In this document: piece after piece, positions 22,694 to 34,554 of the stretch | Position numbering within the stretch: the stretch's first letter is position 1 | Layout: every line of letters begins with the position of its first letter | Origin: Culex pipiens pallens | Taxonomy: Eukaryota; Arthropoda; Insecta; Diptera; Culicidae | Assembly (NCBI RefSeq): GCF_016801865.2 | Contig: NC_068937.1 | Location: 126,131,429-126,195,428 of the forward strand | Length of the DNA: 64,000 nt | Reading direction: 5' to 3' | Notes under the pieces: model-generated | Told to the model about the DNA's origin: nothing | Seen by the model: only the letters and a program-made list of their open reading frames with translations | Database searches by the model: none | Program-made: the position numbers and the translations under genes

Positions 22694-25672
22694 ATGACAC
22701 CCTCGCAAGAGGCAGTAAGTACTATTAATAATTTAAGTATGTCTCCAAAAATTTCTTCAACGGAACAACAGAATGCGAATGAAATTCTAATTTATTGTCA
22801 GAATTTCAATCGCATGAAAAGCCCAGGCAAAATGAAGGAAATTTCTTTAAACATTCTCTCACATTCTTTCGACATTATTCTTGGAACTGAAACTAACTGG
22901 GACGAAAGCGTCCACCCTGAAGAAATTTTTGGAAACAATTATTTTGTATTCCTAGGCAATAGAAACTTAAATCTCAGTCAGAAAAAGTCAGGAGGCGGCG
23001 TCCTCTTAGCCATAAATGCCAGACTTAATCCAAAAGAAATTGTAACTGAAAAACATTTTCAATTTGAACAAGTCTGGGCCAAAGCCACTATTGCAGGCCA
23101 AGTACACATTTTTGCATCAGTATACTTTCCGCCGGATCATGCAAATAAACAGTCGTAGGAACTATTCTTTAAAACAGTAGAAATCATAACATCAAAAATG
23201 GAACCGGAAGTAAAACTTCACATTTATGGCGACTTTAATCAAAGCAAAGTCGAATTTATATCTGACCAAGAAAATGAAGCAATTCTTCTCCCAGTCATTG
23301 GGGAAAATGAAACTTTGCATTTTCTCTTTGACAATATTGCAAATTATGGACTTTTCCAAATCAATCATGTAAAAAACCAAAGAAATTCATTTTTAGACCT
23401 TTTATTCACTAACTGTATTGAAGACTTTCATGTACAAGAATCTGTAACCCCCCTTTGGAAGAATGAAGTCTTCCATACAGCAATTGAATATTCTATTTAT
23501 GTCCATAAAAACACTTTGCCCATTGACTGGGAATATGAAGAAGTCCTGGAATACAATAAAACAAACTTTGTAGAAGCCAAACGTAAACTACTTGCAATTG
23601 ACTGGCAAAATTTATTTAATAATGAAGGAAATGTCGACGAATTAGTAGGAAAATTCTATACGGAAATTAACACTATAACATCTGAAACCGTACCTACTAG
23701 AAGAAGACGACGTAATAACACAGGCAATAAATACCCAGTGTGGTTCACTCCACAACTAAGAAATTTAAAAAATAGAAAACAAAAAGCCTACAAACTATAC
23801 AGAAACAATACAAATGACACAAATCTTCTGAATTATCTGAATATTTCCGACCATTTTTTTTCGGCACTCAATTCTGCCAACGAAGAATATAATAGTAAAG
23901 TCGAATCTGAAGTCAAATCATGCCCGAAAAATTTCTTTAATTACGTAAAATCCAAATCCAAAAGTAGTAACTTCCCATCGCAAATGCAACTGGACGAAAA
24001 TGTAGGCAGTAACTCAAAAGAAATTTGCAATCTTTTTTCAAAATTTTTCAAAGAAGTATACACCTCATTTTCCGAAGAAGACCGCGACCGCGACTACTTT
24101 TCATATATACTGGAATTTCCAAATGACGTCTCAGTCAATTCTTTGTCAGAAACGGAAGTACGCCAGGCATTGAAGGACTTAGACTCATCAAAAGGACCAG
24201 GACCCGACGGAATAGCACCTGCATTCCTAAAGAACCTTGCAGAAGAATTGACATTTCCACTGCATCATCTTTTCAACATGTCAATAAATACTGGAAAATT
24301 CCCACAAACATGGAAAAAGTCTTTTTTGTTGCCTATTTTCAAGTCAGGCCCAAAATCAGACATACGTAATTATCGCGGAATTGCCCTTTTGTCTTGCATT
24401 CCAAAACTTTTCGAATCTATTATAAATGAAAAAATCTTTCAGCAAGTAAAAAACCGCATTACATGTAAACAGAACGGCTTTTTTAAAGGCCGCTCTACTA
24501 GCACCAACCTTTTAGAATTTGTCAATTTTACACTGAATGCAATGCATAATCGCAATTTCGTAGAAGCAATTTACACAGACTTTAGTAAGGCATTTGACAG
24601 AATCGACATACCATTATTAATCTTCAAACTGCAGAAAATTGGAATTCAACCGAATCTTTTGGAATGGCTTAAGTCATATTTGACTAAGCGCGAACAAATT
24701 GTTCGCTTCCAAAATGTACAATCGGAATCAATTCACGTCACCTCTGGGGTTCCGCAAGGATCCCATCTAGGACCTCTTCTTTTCATCTTGTATGTAAACG
24801 ACATTTCCTTCATTCTTAAAAAAATTAACGTACTTGTATATGCAGACGACATGAAATTGTATATGGAAATAGGAAATGCCAATGACAGTCATGTATTCCA
24901 AAACGAAATTAATCTTTTCTACACATGGTGTAGTAAAAGCCTACTCCAATTGAATGTAAAGAAATGTAATTCCATTGCCTTCAGCAGAAAACATGAAACA
25001 CCAAACATAACAGTATTATTAGGAAACCAACCAGTAGAAAAATGCAAAGTAGTACGTGATCTAGGTGTCATCCTAGACTCACAACTAACTTTTGTAGAAC
25101 ACTATAACACAATAATAAACAAGGCAAAAAGTACATTAGGCTTTATAAAGCGCTTTGCATTCAACTTCCAGGACCCGTATACTATTAAATTACTCTATAT
25201 AACGTATGTCAGGCCACTCTTGGAATACTGTAGTATCGTCTGGAATCCATACTATGCCGTACACCAAGCACGTATTGAATCTGTCCAAAAACAATTCTTA
25301 CTGTACGCACTACGTAAACTTAACTGGACTGCATTTCCTCTCCCATCGTATGAAGCACGCTGCATGCTCATAAACATACAATCATTACAAGAACGTCGTA
25401 AATTTGCCATGCTCTCTTTCATCAACGACATTATTTCTCAACGCATACAGTCAGCAGCATTATTTTCAGTAATACGCAATAGTATTCATGAACCAAGCCG
25501 TACTCTTAGACATTCACAACTTTTTAGAATAACTGCATACACGACAAATTATTTAAAAAATTCGCCATTAAATCAAATGATGCGCTTTTATAATGAAAAT
25601 TCACAGTACATACATTTCGACATGTCTAAACCGGAACTACGAAAAAATCTGTACAATAGAAATAATATCTAG
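22694..25672 (+). pseudogene. LINE ORF2: endonuclease-reverse transcriptase, interrupted by TAG
   Basis: The product would nick target DNA and copy the element's RNA at the nick. The first ATG is at 22694. An APE-type endonuclease comes first: a QNFNR segment, the catalytic-type ETNW, then YFPPD, then an in-frame TAG at 23156-23158, with the same frame continuing to GDFN at about 23228-23239. The usual SDH motif at the end of the endonuclease is replaced by VFH, so activity is doubtful. The reverse transcriptase follows with KGPGPDG, FSKAFD, GVPQGSHLGPLLF and the catalytic YADD at 24839-24850, then a C-terminal LEYCSIVWNPY segment. No RNase H is present. One nonsense codon in almost 1000 codons means the copy is young but dead unless read through. 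Confidence 0.8.
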
Positions 25673-26145
25673 TATGTAAGAAAATTGTAAGTAGTCTACA
25701 TAAGCTTGACGAATAAACAATAAACAATAACAAATAAAAACTATGTAAAAGGCGTTTGGGAAAATTGGCCCAAAACTGATTCTTCAATCTTTTTATTTAG
25801 TTTAATTTCTATATCAACTTAAATGTGTTAAACTATTAAGTGCAAATCGTCATTCTTACGTAAAATTGTCTGATCTTTACGATAAAAATATTTTCAGATT
25901 TGTAAAATCTGACCTAACATTTGAAAACGGCCAAAAATGCTTTTCAAGCGGAATTGAAGTTAAATGGACCCTAAAAAATGAGGAATTGGGGCAAAATGTA
26001 TCCTTTGCCGTTTCGTGCGGTGGATGAAACCAACACCAATCGATTCCCCGGATTTTTTACATAAGAAACACTATTTTTCATACCAGGGAACCAGCCGCGT
26101 TCAATTAAGTCCGATTTTGGGTTCCATTTCGCCCACTGTGCATTG

Positions 26146-26703
26146 TTGCTTAAAAAATGCTGTTAAAATGCTAATAAAAATGCTAAAAAGCTAAAAAAAA
26201 TTGAACCGCAATGCTTTTTTTGTGAGAATCTCAAAATTTCACTTTATTTAAATTGTTAAATATCTTTTTGTGAACTTTGGAAATATGTTTTTTCGAAGTA
26301 CTAAGAAAAAAAAATAGAAAATCTAAAAGAGGTCGGTGCATATTTTTAAGATTCATTTGAGTTGTTGGAGACATTATTTGATTATTTTAAAGATTATTTA
26401 AAGTGTTCTTATTTGTTTAAAAAAAAAAGGATCACATGCAAGTAATAAGTATCATTGAACGTAATCAGGACCACGACATCTGGAATAACGAAAGAAATCG
26501 GTCATATTCGTAGAGGAATTCTGAATAAAATCAACATAAAAGTGGAAGAATTTCTTCGATTTCGTTGTTTATTGTGCCTGTTTGGACATGTGAAAAAAAT
26601 CTTGCATTTTAAAACCTTTTTTTCTAAATTTAATTGTAGATTTCGCATCTCAAAATAACAGAAATTATTTTATTAAAGAATTTTGAATAAATTAATTTTA
26701 AAA
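26146..26703. other. AT-rich noncoding DNA
   Basis: No gene or repeat copy is recognised between the LINE-bearing element and the next repeat. Confidence 0.35.
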
Positions 26704-27115
26704 TAGTAGTTTATGCAACAAGTTGTAAAAAGAGGATTTTTTCAGCACGAGTCGTACATTTATCCAATGAGGTTCACCGAGTTGGATAAATACGACGAGT
26801 GCTGAAAAATTCAAGTTTTGCAACGAGTTTCATACAACATTTTTTGCAATTTCGAAAAACACCCATTGAGTGAAATTTAAAGTCGAATTTTCATGTATTT
26901 TGTCAATAAATCGTTTAAATCAAAAAAATGTTGAAAAGTGTTACTTTTTGAAACAAGCACCCATTTCAGTGCTGAAAAGTAGAACTTTTCAGCATTTATT
27001 TTGAAAAGTGTTGCTATTCGATTCTGTTATTTTTGGTACAGAAAAGTAGGTTATTTCGTCGTTCAAGAATGACAGGAAAAGTAAGTAGTTTCACGACGGA
27101 ATTGCAAAAATTTCT
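26704..27115. repeat. Hairpin repeat family (TTTATGCAACAAGTT), copy A
   Basis: It begins TAGTAGTTTATGCAACAAG, then an internal hairpin (CAGCACGAGTCGTAC ... GGATAAATACGACGAGTGCTG), then TTTTGCAACGAGTTTCATAC, and ends near GACAGGAAAAGTAAGTAG. The same order of blocks occurs at 34058-34265 and, inverted and split by a LINE, at 52785-59672. No coding capacity; probably a non-autonomous element. Confidence 0.6.
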
Positions 27116-27497
27116 TTTTGATTTGGATGTAATTTGTTGGAAGGTTTTCCTACGATTAAAATAGGCATTTCACAATATTGGTTAGTCTAAACAAGTTTCG
27201 AAACAACTTTGCCAGCTGTCTACATCAGAAATGGTTTTTCAGATTTCTTTCTACAACAGGTGAATTGAACGCATAGTTGCCGAGAAAGAACGTTCAATAT
27301 AATGATAATATTAAGCAAATTGAATTGTATTTGTCGAAATTTATATGTATAAAAATATGTGTGGAATTCATATCAGCTATCAAAAATATTTTCTAAACAT
27401 AAATTATATTTTCAGCACTTTTTAAATGTTATCTTTGTTTTGGAATTTACAACACATTATATTCGAATGATTGAAATATTTTCAATAGATTTCATTT
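27116..27497. other. AT-rich noncoding DNA
   Basis: Nothing recognised between two repeats. Confidence 0.35.
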
Positions 27498-27744
27498 AAC
27501 GGTGCACATCAACCAGAGCCTTTGCACCAAGATTTTTGTTACAGACATTTTAGTATCTTCAAAACTACGGGAACTATCGATATAATTTATTATTCATCCC
27601 CTAAAGTACTGTCTACAAAGCAATTAACAACTAAATTTGCCTAATTTTACAATCAGATTGTTGCAGGATTGGGTCCGTAAGATTGACAATTTAGGATTAA
27701 GAAGAAAACAACTTCCTTGGTTGCTGTGCACCCATAGCATAAAT

Positions 27745-28070
27745 TAAAAACTAACTTAATCCACCTATGTGGTTGATGCCTTCCTCACTTTTTACCAACA
27801 ATGGGTAATATGAGTGGTTTGGACACATATTTCAGCTATTTTTTTAGATCCAGAAAATAAGTACACAGATATAACTTAAGTGGTCAAAACTCGAGACAGG
27901 GTTGCCAGATTATCAATGTTGTGGACTCATTGAAAAGGTCTCTCGATTACCTAACCAACGATGGGTCGGGTGATTGACCCGGACATCGTTAGCATACATT
28001 TAATTGAGATCCGGCTTCAAAAAATCACATAAATATCACCTAAGTGGTCATAACTCGAGACAGGGTCGTT
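27745..28070. repeat. Partial copy of the TGCCTTCCTC-ended element
   Basis: It starts CCACCTATGTGGTTGATGCC and includes CAACGATGGGTCGGGTGAT and GAGATCCGGCTTCAAAAAAT, phrases shared with the elements at 15061-18245 and 44181-45128. The motif TGGTCAAAACTCGAGACAGG appears twice (near 27881 and 28045). Confidence 0.5.
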
Positions 28071-29053
28071 TTTTAACAATTGATTCTAAAATAAAAATTG
28101 AGCAATATTTATTTTTACATGTTTCATCAAATAAGGCATTCAAGACATTTTGCAAATTTGTAATGAATGAAACAACAGATCGGACAGTTCATATTTATCT
28201 TAGGAAAAAATATTTTCTTGAATTAATTGAATATTTTGAAAATTCTCGGTTAAAGCATATTTCTATTTAAATGTCAAAGCATTTTGTGATATTCTTTACT
28301 AACTAATTTCGAAAGATGGGTTTGAAATTTGAAATATATTTTTTTTTGTCCTGGGAAGCCGTTTAATATTTTATTAAAATATTTAATATGAGCTTAAAAT
28401 TCAAGTCCAGGTCAATTTGACTTGCAGTCGATTATCCGAAGGCCTTGGAAGTAATAAATACGATGGTTAATCGAATCAAAATAAAAATACATTTTTGTCG
28501 TTGTCTCATTTTTGATTGTAGATCTGCAGTATAACCCCTAAACAACTCTAAAGGGATTCAGAAACTTTAAAACCAGTTAGGTGGTTGTGAAATGTTGAGA
28601 AAATGGATTTGATCATATAATAGGCAACCAAACATTCAAATTTTACTAAATTTGGTGTTTAAAGAAAAAAATGTTTTTTTTATTATGGTCCATACAAACC
28701 TGCGGATAAACGAACTTCGGATAATCTTAATTTTGGAAATCGAGTCTGGACTGTACTTATTGTTGAGGCGCGAAAGAGTCGCACCTTTACCATAGCACTT
28801 TGCAATTTGTCAGATAGACGTTTGTCAAGAATTGGAAGAAGCGAGAAGTTAAAAACAAATTAGCACGTGAAGAAGTGCACCCGTAAGATCTGCTTGCAAC
28901 ACAATTAAATTGATCGTATCGCAATTTGTATCGTAAGTTAAACTATAAAACAATTATGAGCAATTAAAAAGATTTAGTATCAATCAGGAACGCTCGCAGA
29001 GGAACCACAGGACTTGAATCCGATTCATGAGTTGAGGAGGAGGTTAAGAATGA

Positions 29054-29217
29054 AACTCTCGAGTTTTTTTTTGAAAAGGTCCTATAAACAAAATTTTCAC
29101 TTTTGCTTTTTGGGTGTTTTTGAATACCCCTGACTCAAGGCGGTTCTAAAAACACCCAAAAAGCAAAAATTTAAAATTTTGTTTATAGGACCTTTTCAAA
29201 AAAAAACTCTAGAACTA
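29054..29217. mobile_element. Hairpin MITE, copy c
   Basis: The inverted arms of about 65 bp start at a TTTTTTTTTGAAAAGGTCC block with CTATAAAC and continue into GCTTTTTGGGTGTTTTT. The loop is about 20 bp. The outer arm matches copies a and b, while the inner arm is unrelated to copy b. Confidence 0.75.
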
Positions 29218-29724
29218 ATGATGTGGGTAAGAATGATAAGCAAATAATCAATGAACTAATAAATCATTTCTTTTAAGTTTTAAGCCGCAAGAAATAGCGC
29301 CGCTGTAAAACTCAGTTTATCATTCTCGTCCGAACACTTATAGTTTCCAAAATTTAATCTACGCTTTTTTGGAACTGAAATTGCTTTTTATTTAAAAACT
29401 GTTGTTTTGAGTTTTAAAGGCTCAACGATTTCAATTCATGTTTCAATTCAATTAGTGTTTTTTATTAGAATTTAGCAGTTATATTTCAGGCTTTAAGGGT
29501 TTAATAAACGAAGGAAGTTGTTGTCTTATTTTTCCAAAATCGTCGGACCCAGTCCTGCAACAATGGGATTGTATAATCAGTCAAACTTTGTTGTAAATTA
29601 CTTTGTGGACAGTACTTTATGGGATGAATGAAAAATCATATCGATAGTTCCCGTAGTTTTGAAGATACTAAAATGTCTGTAACAAAAATCTGGGTGCAAA
29701 AGCTCTGGTTGATGTGCACCGTTA

Positions 29725-31140
29725 ACATTTGCAATTTAGAAATTTGGTCTAAGTTTTGGTTTTGCCAGCTAAGTGCTTTTTCAGAGAAAATACATTTTGG
29801 GAAAAAAACGCCTAAATCTATGACTCAACGGTTTCAAAATCATTAAAAAAATAACAATCATAGCCAACAACATTTATACGAGTAACATTCCTCTATTCCC
29901 GGGTGCTATATTTTTCCACCTTAAAAATAACCACTTACAGAGAAAAAAAAAATATCTGCACCTGATAAAGCAACCTCAAACACGCCTCCGGCAACCAATC
30001 TCAACAAACTTGGCAAAAAAAAAAACTTGGTAGTGGAAATCCTGCCCGGAATGCCGGGAGAAGAGACAGATATTTCCATCAGTTTGTGAATAAAAAGTGG
30101 GGAAACCCCTTTCGCCCGCACACACCACAAATACAAACACGTGTGAAACCCTGGCCTCTCAAAACGGGGTGTTTTTTTATTTACGGAAAAAATTGCAACA
30201 CCTTCAGTGGCAATTTTCTCAACCATTTGCAAACACACACTCACACTTTAAGACAAGTTTGTTTCGAGCTTTTTTTCACCCTTCGAAGTTAAAGTTGTTG
30301 GGGAAGCTCGAAGGAGATTTCGCTCGACGATATATTTTGTTTCATTCCACGTGGAGCTTCTTCAGTACAATACCAGCTGGAACGGGCGAGGCGTCTAATT
30401 AAGTAATTACTGAATTATGATAATTGTCTGGCGGCGGTTTCTCGTTACATTGTCGATGTCGAGTTGCTAGAAGTTGCGAAGCACAATACCTTGAAGGTAA
30501 AACGCTGGAAAAGTTTTCTGCTCAGAATAAAGTTTTTCGTTGGAAGACTGATTGGTTTTTGTGCTGAAATTATCCGTTTATCGATCTTCTCAACTAACTA
30601 ATTAACTTTGTTTTTAGTATCTATGGAAAATTTCCAAAAAAAGAAAGCAATCAAAAGTTATGTTTTCCTGCTTGAAATTCCAAAAAAAAACAGCAGTTAA
30701 AAACTTGCAATTCAGCTAACAAAAGACCAAATAGTATGCATTGGGTTGCATTCCTCAAATGCAACATTGCACTTTTGCTCGTCACGTTAGGAAGCAGTCG
30801 TTGAAGAATTTCAACTGTTGAGGTGGTTGGTATGCGAGTTGTGCTGAGTACTGGTCAACTATTTTGAGAATCTAGTTCTATTTTATGTTGTCAGACAAAA
30901 TAACATCCCAGAAGACAAACAGCAAAAAAAAAATAACACAAACTTTGACGCGCGCCCGCCCACCGCTGCGCGTAAACAGGTCATTGTGACGTACGCAAAC
31001 ACACAGCTTTACAGCAAGTTACGCGTTATGATGATTACCTTTGGACTTGGCCCACCTTGAGCAGTGGGGGCACGGAATGACTTCCGATTGTATGGTTCAA
31101 AATTAACATCGAAAATTGTGCTGGATTCATGTTTTGTTTA
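29725..31140. other. Noncoding DNA
   Basis: Short frames occur on both strands at 29.9-30.4 kb without domains. A GC-rich patch (GCGCGCCCGCCCACCGCTGCG) lies at about 30953-30973. No repeat copies recognised. Confidence 0.35.
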
Positions 31141-31380
31141 AACTCAGATGCCAAATTGTCTATTTGTATCTAAAATGTCTTCAACTCGTCTCCAAGTTCA
31201 CTTCAAGCTGTTTACTAATTCTTAACAAAATCTCTTGAAATTGTCTGTATCATTTGTTTAAAAAAAATCATTTTTGTCTTAAGTTTTCTTCCAAATTGTC
31301 TTAAAATTTAAAATTGCATCAATAATTTCAAGACACCCTAGTGCTACCATAGCTAAGTTTGTATTTCAGTCTGAGAACAG

Positions 31381-31599
31381 TACCGTAATCTGGGGTGAAT
31401 TGAGACTACAGTCTGAATAGGGACAGCAGTTTTAAGAGCACTTAAAGCTTTTAAATTTGGAAATGGATGTACACATTTTGTTGGCCTGAGTCTGTTCTAA
31501 CCGAAACCAACCAGAAAAATCAAAATATTGTGTTCCAACATGGTTAAAACTGCTGTCCCAATTCGCCCCATGTGTCCCGATTGACCCCAGTTTACGGTA
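31381..31599. mobile_element. Small TACCGTAA-ended MITE
   Basis: TACCGTAATCTGGGGTGAAT on the left is matched, inverted, by ATTGACCCCAGTTTACGGTA on the right. Further inside, GGGACAGCAGTTTTAA is matched by TTAAAACTGCTGTCCC. Length 219 bp, with no coding capacity. Confidence 0.7.
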
Positions 31600-32436
31600 T
31601 ATTAATTATTTACTTATACCTCTTATAACTGTCATCAAATTGTGATCAAAATGTCTGCCTAATTTGCATTAAATTGTCATGTGTAATAAATTTGTTTTGT
31701 CTAATTTTCTCAAAATTGTCCTCAAATTGTCTTTAGCTTATCATGAAATAGTCTTCAGAGTTTAGTTTTTCAACAACCATTAAATTGTAAAAAAAATCTT
31801 CAATTTCTCTTTAAATTGTCTCTCTAATTGTAGACAATTTTTTTCTTTAAATTATCGTAAAATTATTTGTTTATCAATTGTCTTCATATGATCTACCAAA
31901 TGTCTTCAGAATGTCTTCAAAATGTTCTCAAGTTATCTTCTTATTTGCTTCATCTCTTTTTAAAGTGTCTTTGAATTGTAGATAGTCTTCAAATTGTCTT
32001 TAAATTGTCTGCCAAATAGTTTTAAAATTATAATAACATTATTAGGAAACCCTAAGGTGCTACCGAAGACAGCTTGGCTTCTATTCCATCCTAAGAAAAG
32101 TATATTATTAATTTCTTTAAACACTTTTGTGACATTTTCCAATAGTCTCTAAATTGTCTTCAAATTGTCATTAGATTAATTGACTTCTGCTCAAAAATAT
32201 CATCAAATTGTATTCAAATTGTCTGTCTAATCTGCATTATTTTTTCTTGTCTTTTTGTATGTCATTGTCTTATTGCCTTCGAATTGTCACCAAATTGTCT
32301 TTGACTTGTCTTGAAACTGTCTTCAATTTGTATAGAGTTTGTTTTTATAAGTCTTTAAATTTTACAAAGTGTTCAATTTGTCTTCAAACTGTTTCCAAAT
32401 GGTCTTAAAAATTTCTAAGTACTAATTTGTCAAAGG

Positions 32437-33784
32437 GTAATTCTCTACCAACTCACACGAAATCGGAAAAAGTTGCCCCGACCCCTCTTCGATTTGCGTG
32501 AAACTTTGTCCTAAGGGGTAACTTTTGTCCCTGATCACGAATCCGAGGTCCGTTTTATGATATCTCGTGACGGAGGGGCGGTACAACCCCTTCCATTTTT
32601 GAACATGCGAAAAAAGAGGTGTTTTTCAATAATTTGCAGCCTGAAACGGTGATGAGATAGAAATTTGAAGTCAAAGGGACTTTTATGTAAAATTAGACGC
32701 CCGATTTGATGGCGTACTCAGAATTCCGAAAAAACGTATTTTTCATCGAAAAAAACACTAAAAAAGTTTTAAAAATTCTCCCATTTTCCGTTACTCGACT
32801 GTAAAATTTTTTGGAACATGTCATTTTATGGGAAATTTAATGTTCTTTTCGAATCTACATTGACCCAGAAGGGTCATTTTTTCATTTAGAACAAAATTTT
32901 TCATTTTAAAATGTCGTGTTTTTTCTAACTTTGCAGGGTTATTTTTTAGAGTGTAACAATGTTCTACAAAGTTGTAGAGCAGACAATTACAAAAATTTTG
33001 ACATACAGACATAAGGGGTTTGCTTATAAACATCACGAGTTATCGCGATTTTACGAAAAAAAGTTTTGAAAAAGTTACTTTTTGCGTTTCTCTTTGTTTC
33101 GTCGTCCGTGTCTGTCGCGGGTGACCATGAACGGCCATGATCGATGACGACCAACTTTTTCAAAACTTTTTTTCGTAAAATCGCGATAACTCGTGATGTT
33201 CACAAGCAAACCCCTTATGTCTATATATCAAAATTTTTGTAATTGTCTGCTCTACAACTTTGTAGAACATTGTTATACTCTAAAAAATAACCCTGCAAAG
33301 TTAGAAAAAACACGAAATTTTTAAATGAAAAATTTTGTTCTAAATGAAAAAATGACCCTTCTGGGTCAATGTAGATTCGAAAAGAACATTAAATTTCCCA
33401 TAAAATGACATGTTCCAAAATTTTTTACAGTCGAGTAACGGAAAATGGGAGAATTTTTAAAACTTTTTTAGTGTTTTTTTCGATGAAAAATACGTTTTTT
33501 CGGAATTCTGAGTACGCCATCAAATCGGGCGTCTAATTTTACATAAAAGTCCCTTTGACACCAAATTTCTATCTCATCACCGTTTCAGGCTGCAAATTAT
33601 TGAAAAACACCTCTTTTTTCGCATGTTCAAAAATGGAAGGGGTTGTACCGCCCCTCCGTCACGAGATATCATAAAACGGACCTCGGATTCGTGATCAGGG
33701 ACAAAAGTTACCCCTTAGGACAAAGTTTCACGCAAATCGAAGAGGGGTCGGGGCAACTGCTGTGTGAGTTGGCGGAGAATTTTT
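32437..33784. mobile_element. 1.35-kb near-perfect palindrome (third long hairpin)
   Basis: The arms 32437-33078 and 33151-33784 are reverse complements with few mismatches, including GTGACGGAGGGGCGGTACAA on the left and its inverse on the right. The loop of about 70 bp contains GGGTGACCATGAACGGCCAT. The left end (GGTAATTCTCTACCAACTCA) resembles the GAGCAATTCTCTACC end of the two larger hairpins, so it may be a diverged relative. No coding potential; no clear target duplication. Confidence 0.75.
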
Positions 33785-34057
33785 GAACTGTTTGAACTGT
33801 TTTTATGTCTCTAAATTGTCAACAAATTTGGAGCAACATTTGAAAAGGACGCATAATCATATTGACAGCTCGAAATATTTCGAAAAAAAAAAATTATGGC
33901 TTCTGGCAACTTTCTAACAAAATTCGATGTGGCCCCTGCTGCCGTTTAACGCATCAGATTTTCAAAAACAATCCTTGCTGTCAAATGCGCCCTATTAAAA
34001 TGTTCCTCAAGAAATGGTCTACAAGTTGTCTCCAAATTATTTTCAAGAAATCTTCAT

Positions 34058-34265
34058 TGGTAGTTTATGCAACAAGTTACAAAAAAAGGATTTTTCAGCA
34101 CGAGTCGTACATGTATCCAACGAGGTTCACCGAGTTGGATAAATACGGCGAGTGCTGAAAAAATCAAGTTTTGCAACGAGTTCCATACAAGATTTTTTGC
34201 AATTCCAAAAAACACCCAATGAGTGAAAGAGTGACAGGAAAAGTTAGTAGATTCACGACTTGTTT
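34058..34265. repeat. Hairpin repeat family (TTTATGCAACAAGTT), copy B
   Basis: Same block order as copy A at 26704: TAGTTTATGCAACAAGTTAC, CAGCACGAGTCGTAC, GGTTCACCGAGTTGG, TTTTGCAACGAGTTCC, then GTGACAGGAAAAGTTAGTAG. It lacks the central part present in copy A and lies inside the degenerate repeat field. Confidence 0.6.
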
Positions 34266-34554
34266 CACGATCAACCAACCAGTTCGATTTTTAGCGTCTT
34301 TAAATGTCCTCTAAATGTCTAAATGTATGTACAAAGCACAATCACGCAAATACTAATGGGTTGGATAATTTTCAAATTGTCTTCCAACTACTTAAATTTT
34401 AATTCAAATTGACTTAAAATTTCCCTGTATTCTAAATGTCTTTAAATTGCCTTCAAATAATCTCCAGATTGTTTTTAAATTGGTGTCTTCAAGTTATTTT
34501 TTTAATGTTTGCAAAAACTTTTTGTCAAATGGGATTTGTCAAGACACTTTAAAC

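Larger units (their letters stand above)
22229..25745 (+). mobile_element. CR1/L2-like non-LTR retrotransposon (LINE), one nonsense codon
   Basis: It contains a short ORF1, an ORF2 with endonuclease and reverse transcriptase, and a 3' tail with AATAAACAATAAACAATAAC-type repeats at about 25712-25740 rather than a long poly(A). The length of about 3.5 kb and the short ORF1 suggest 5' truncation. No target duplication was found at its edges. The clade is judged only from RT motifs (GVPQGSHLGPLLF, YADDMKLY) and is tentative. Confidence 0.75.
21773..26140. mobile_element. TIR element carrying a LINE in its loop (TSD CATTG)
   Basis: The termini CACAGTGGGCGAAATGGAAC and its inverse are flanked by CATTG at 21768-21772 and 26141-26145. 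The inverted arms run inward about 455 bp on the left (to about 22228) and about 320 bp on the right (from about 25823). The left arm holds about 130 bp near 21940-22070 that the right arm lacks. The arms match down to GATTTGCACTTAATAGTTTA. Everything between is a CR1/L2-like LINE plus short flanks. I infer a foldback DNA element whose loop was hit by the LINE. Confidence 0.75.
27498..29724. mobile_element. Foldback element with about 220-bp arms (GTGCACCGTTAA ends)
   Basis: The left arm (27498-27718, starting AACGGTGCACATCAACCAGA) and right arm (29509-29724, ending TCTGGTTGATGTGCACCGTT) are imperfect reverse complements, including GATACTAAAATGTCTGTAAC on the right matched on the left. The 1.8-kb interior holds a partial TGCCTTCCTC-family repeat, a hairpin MITE and unassigned AT-rich sequence, but no transposase. 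No target duplication was resolved. Confidence 0.6.
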
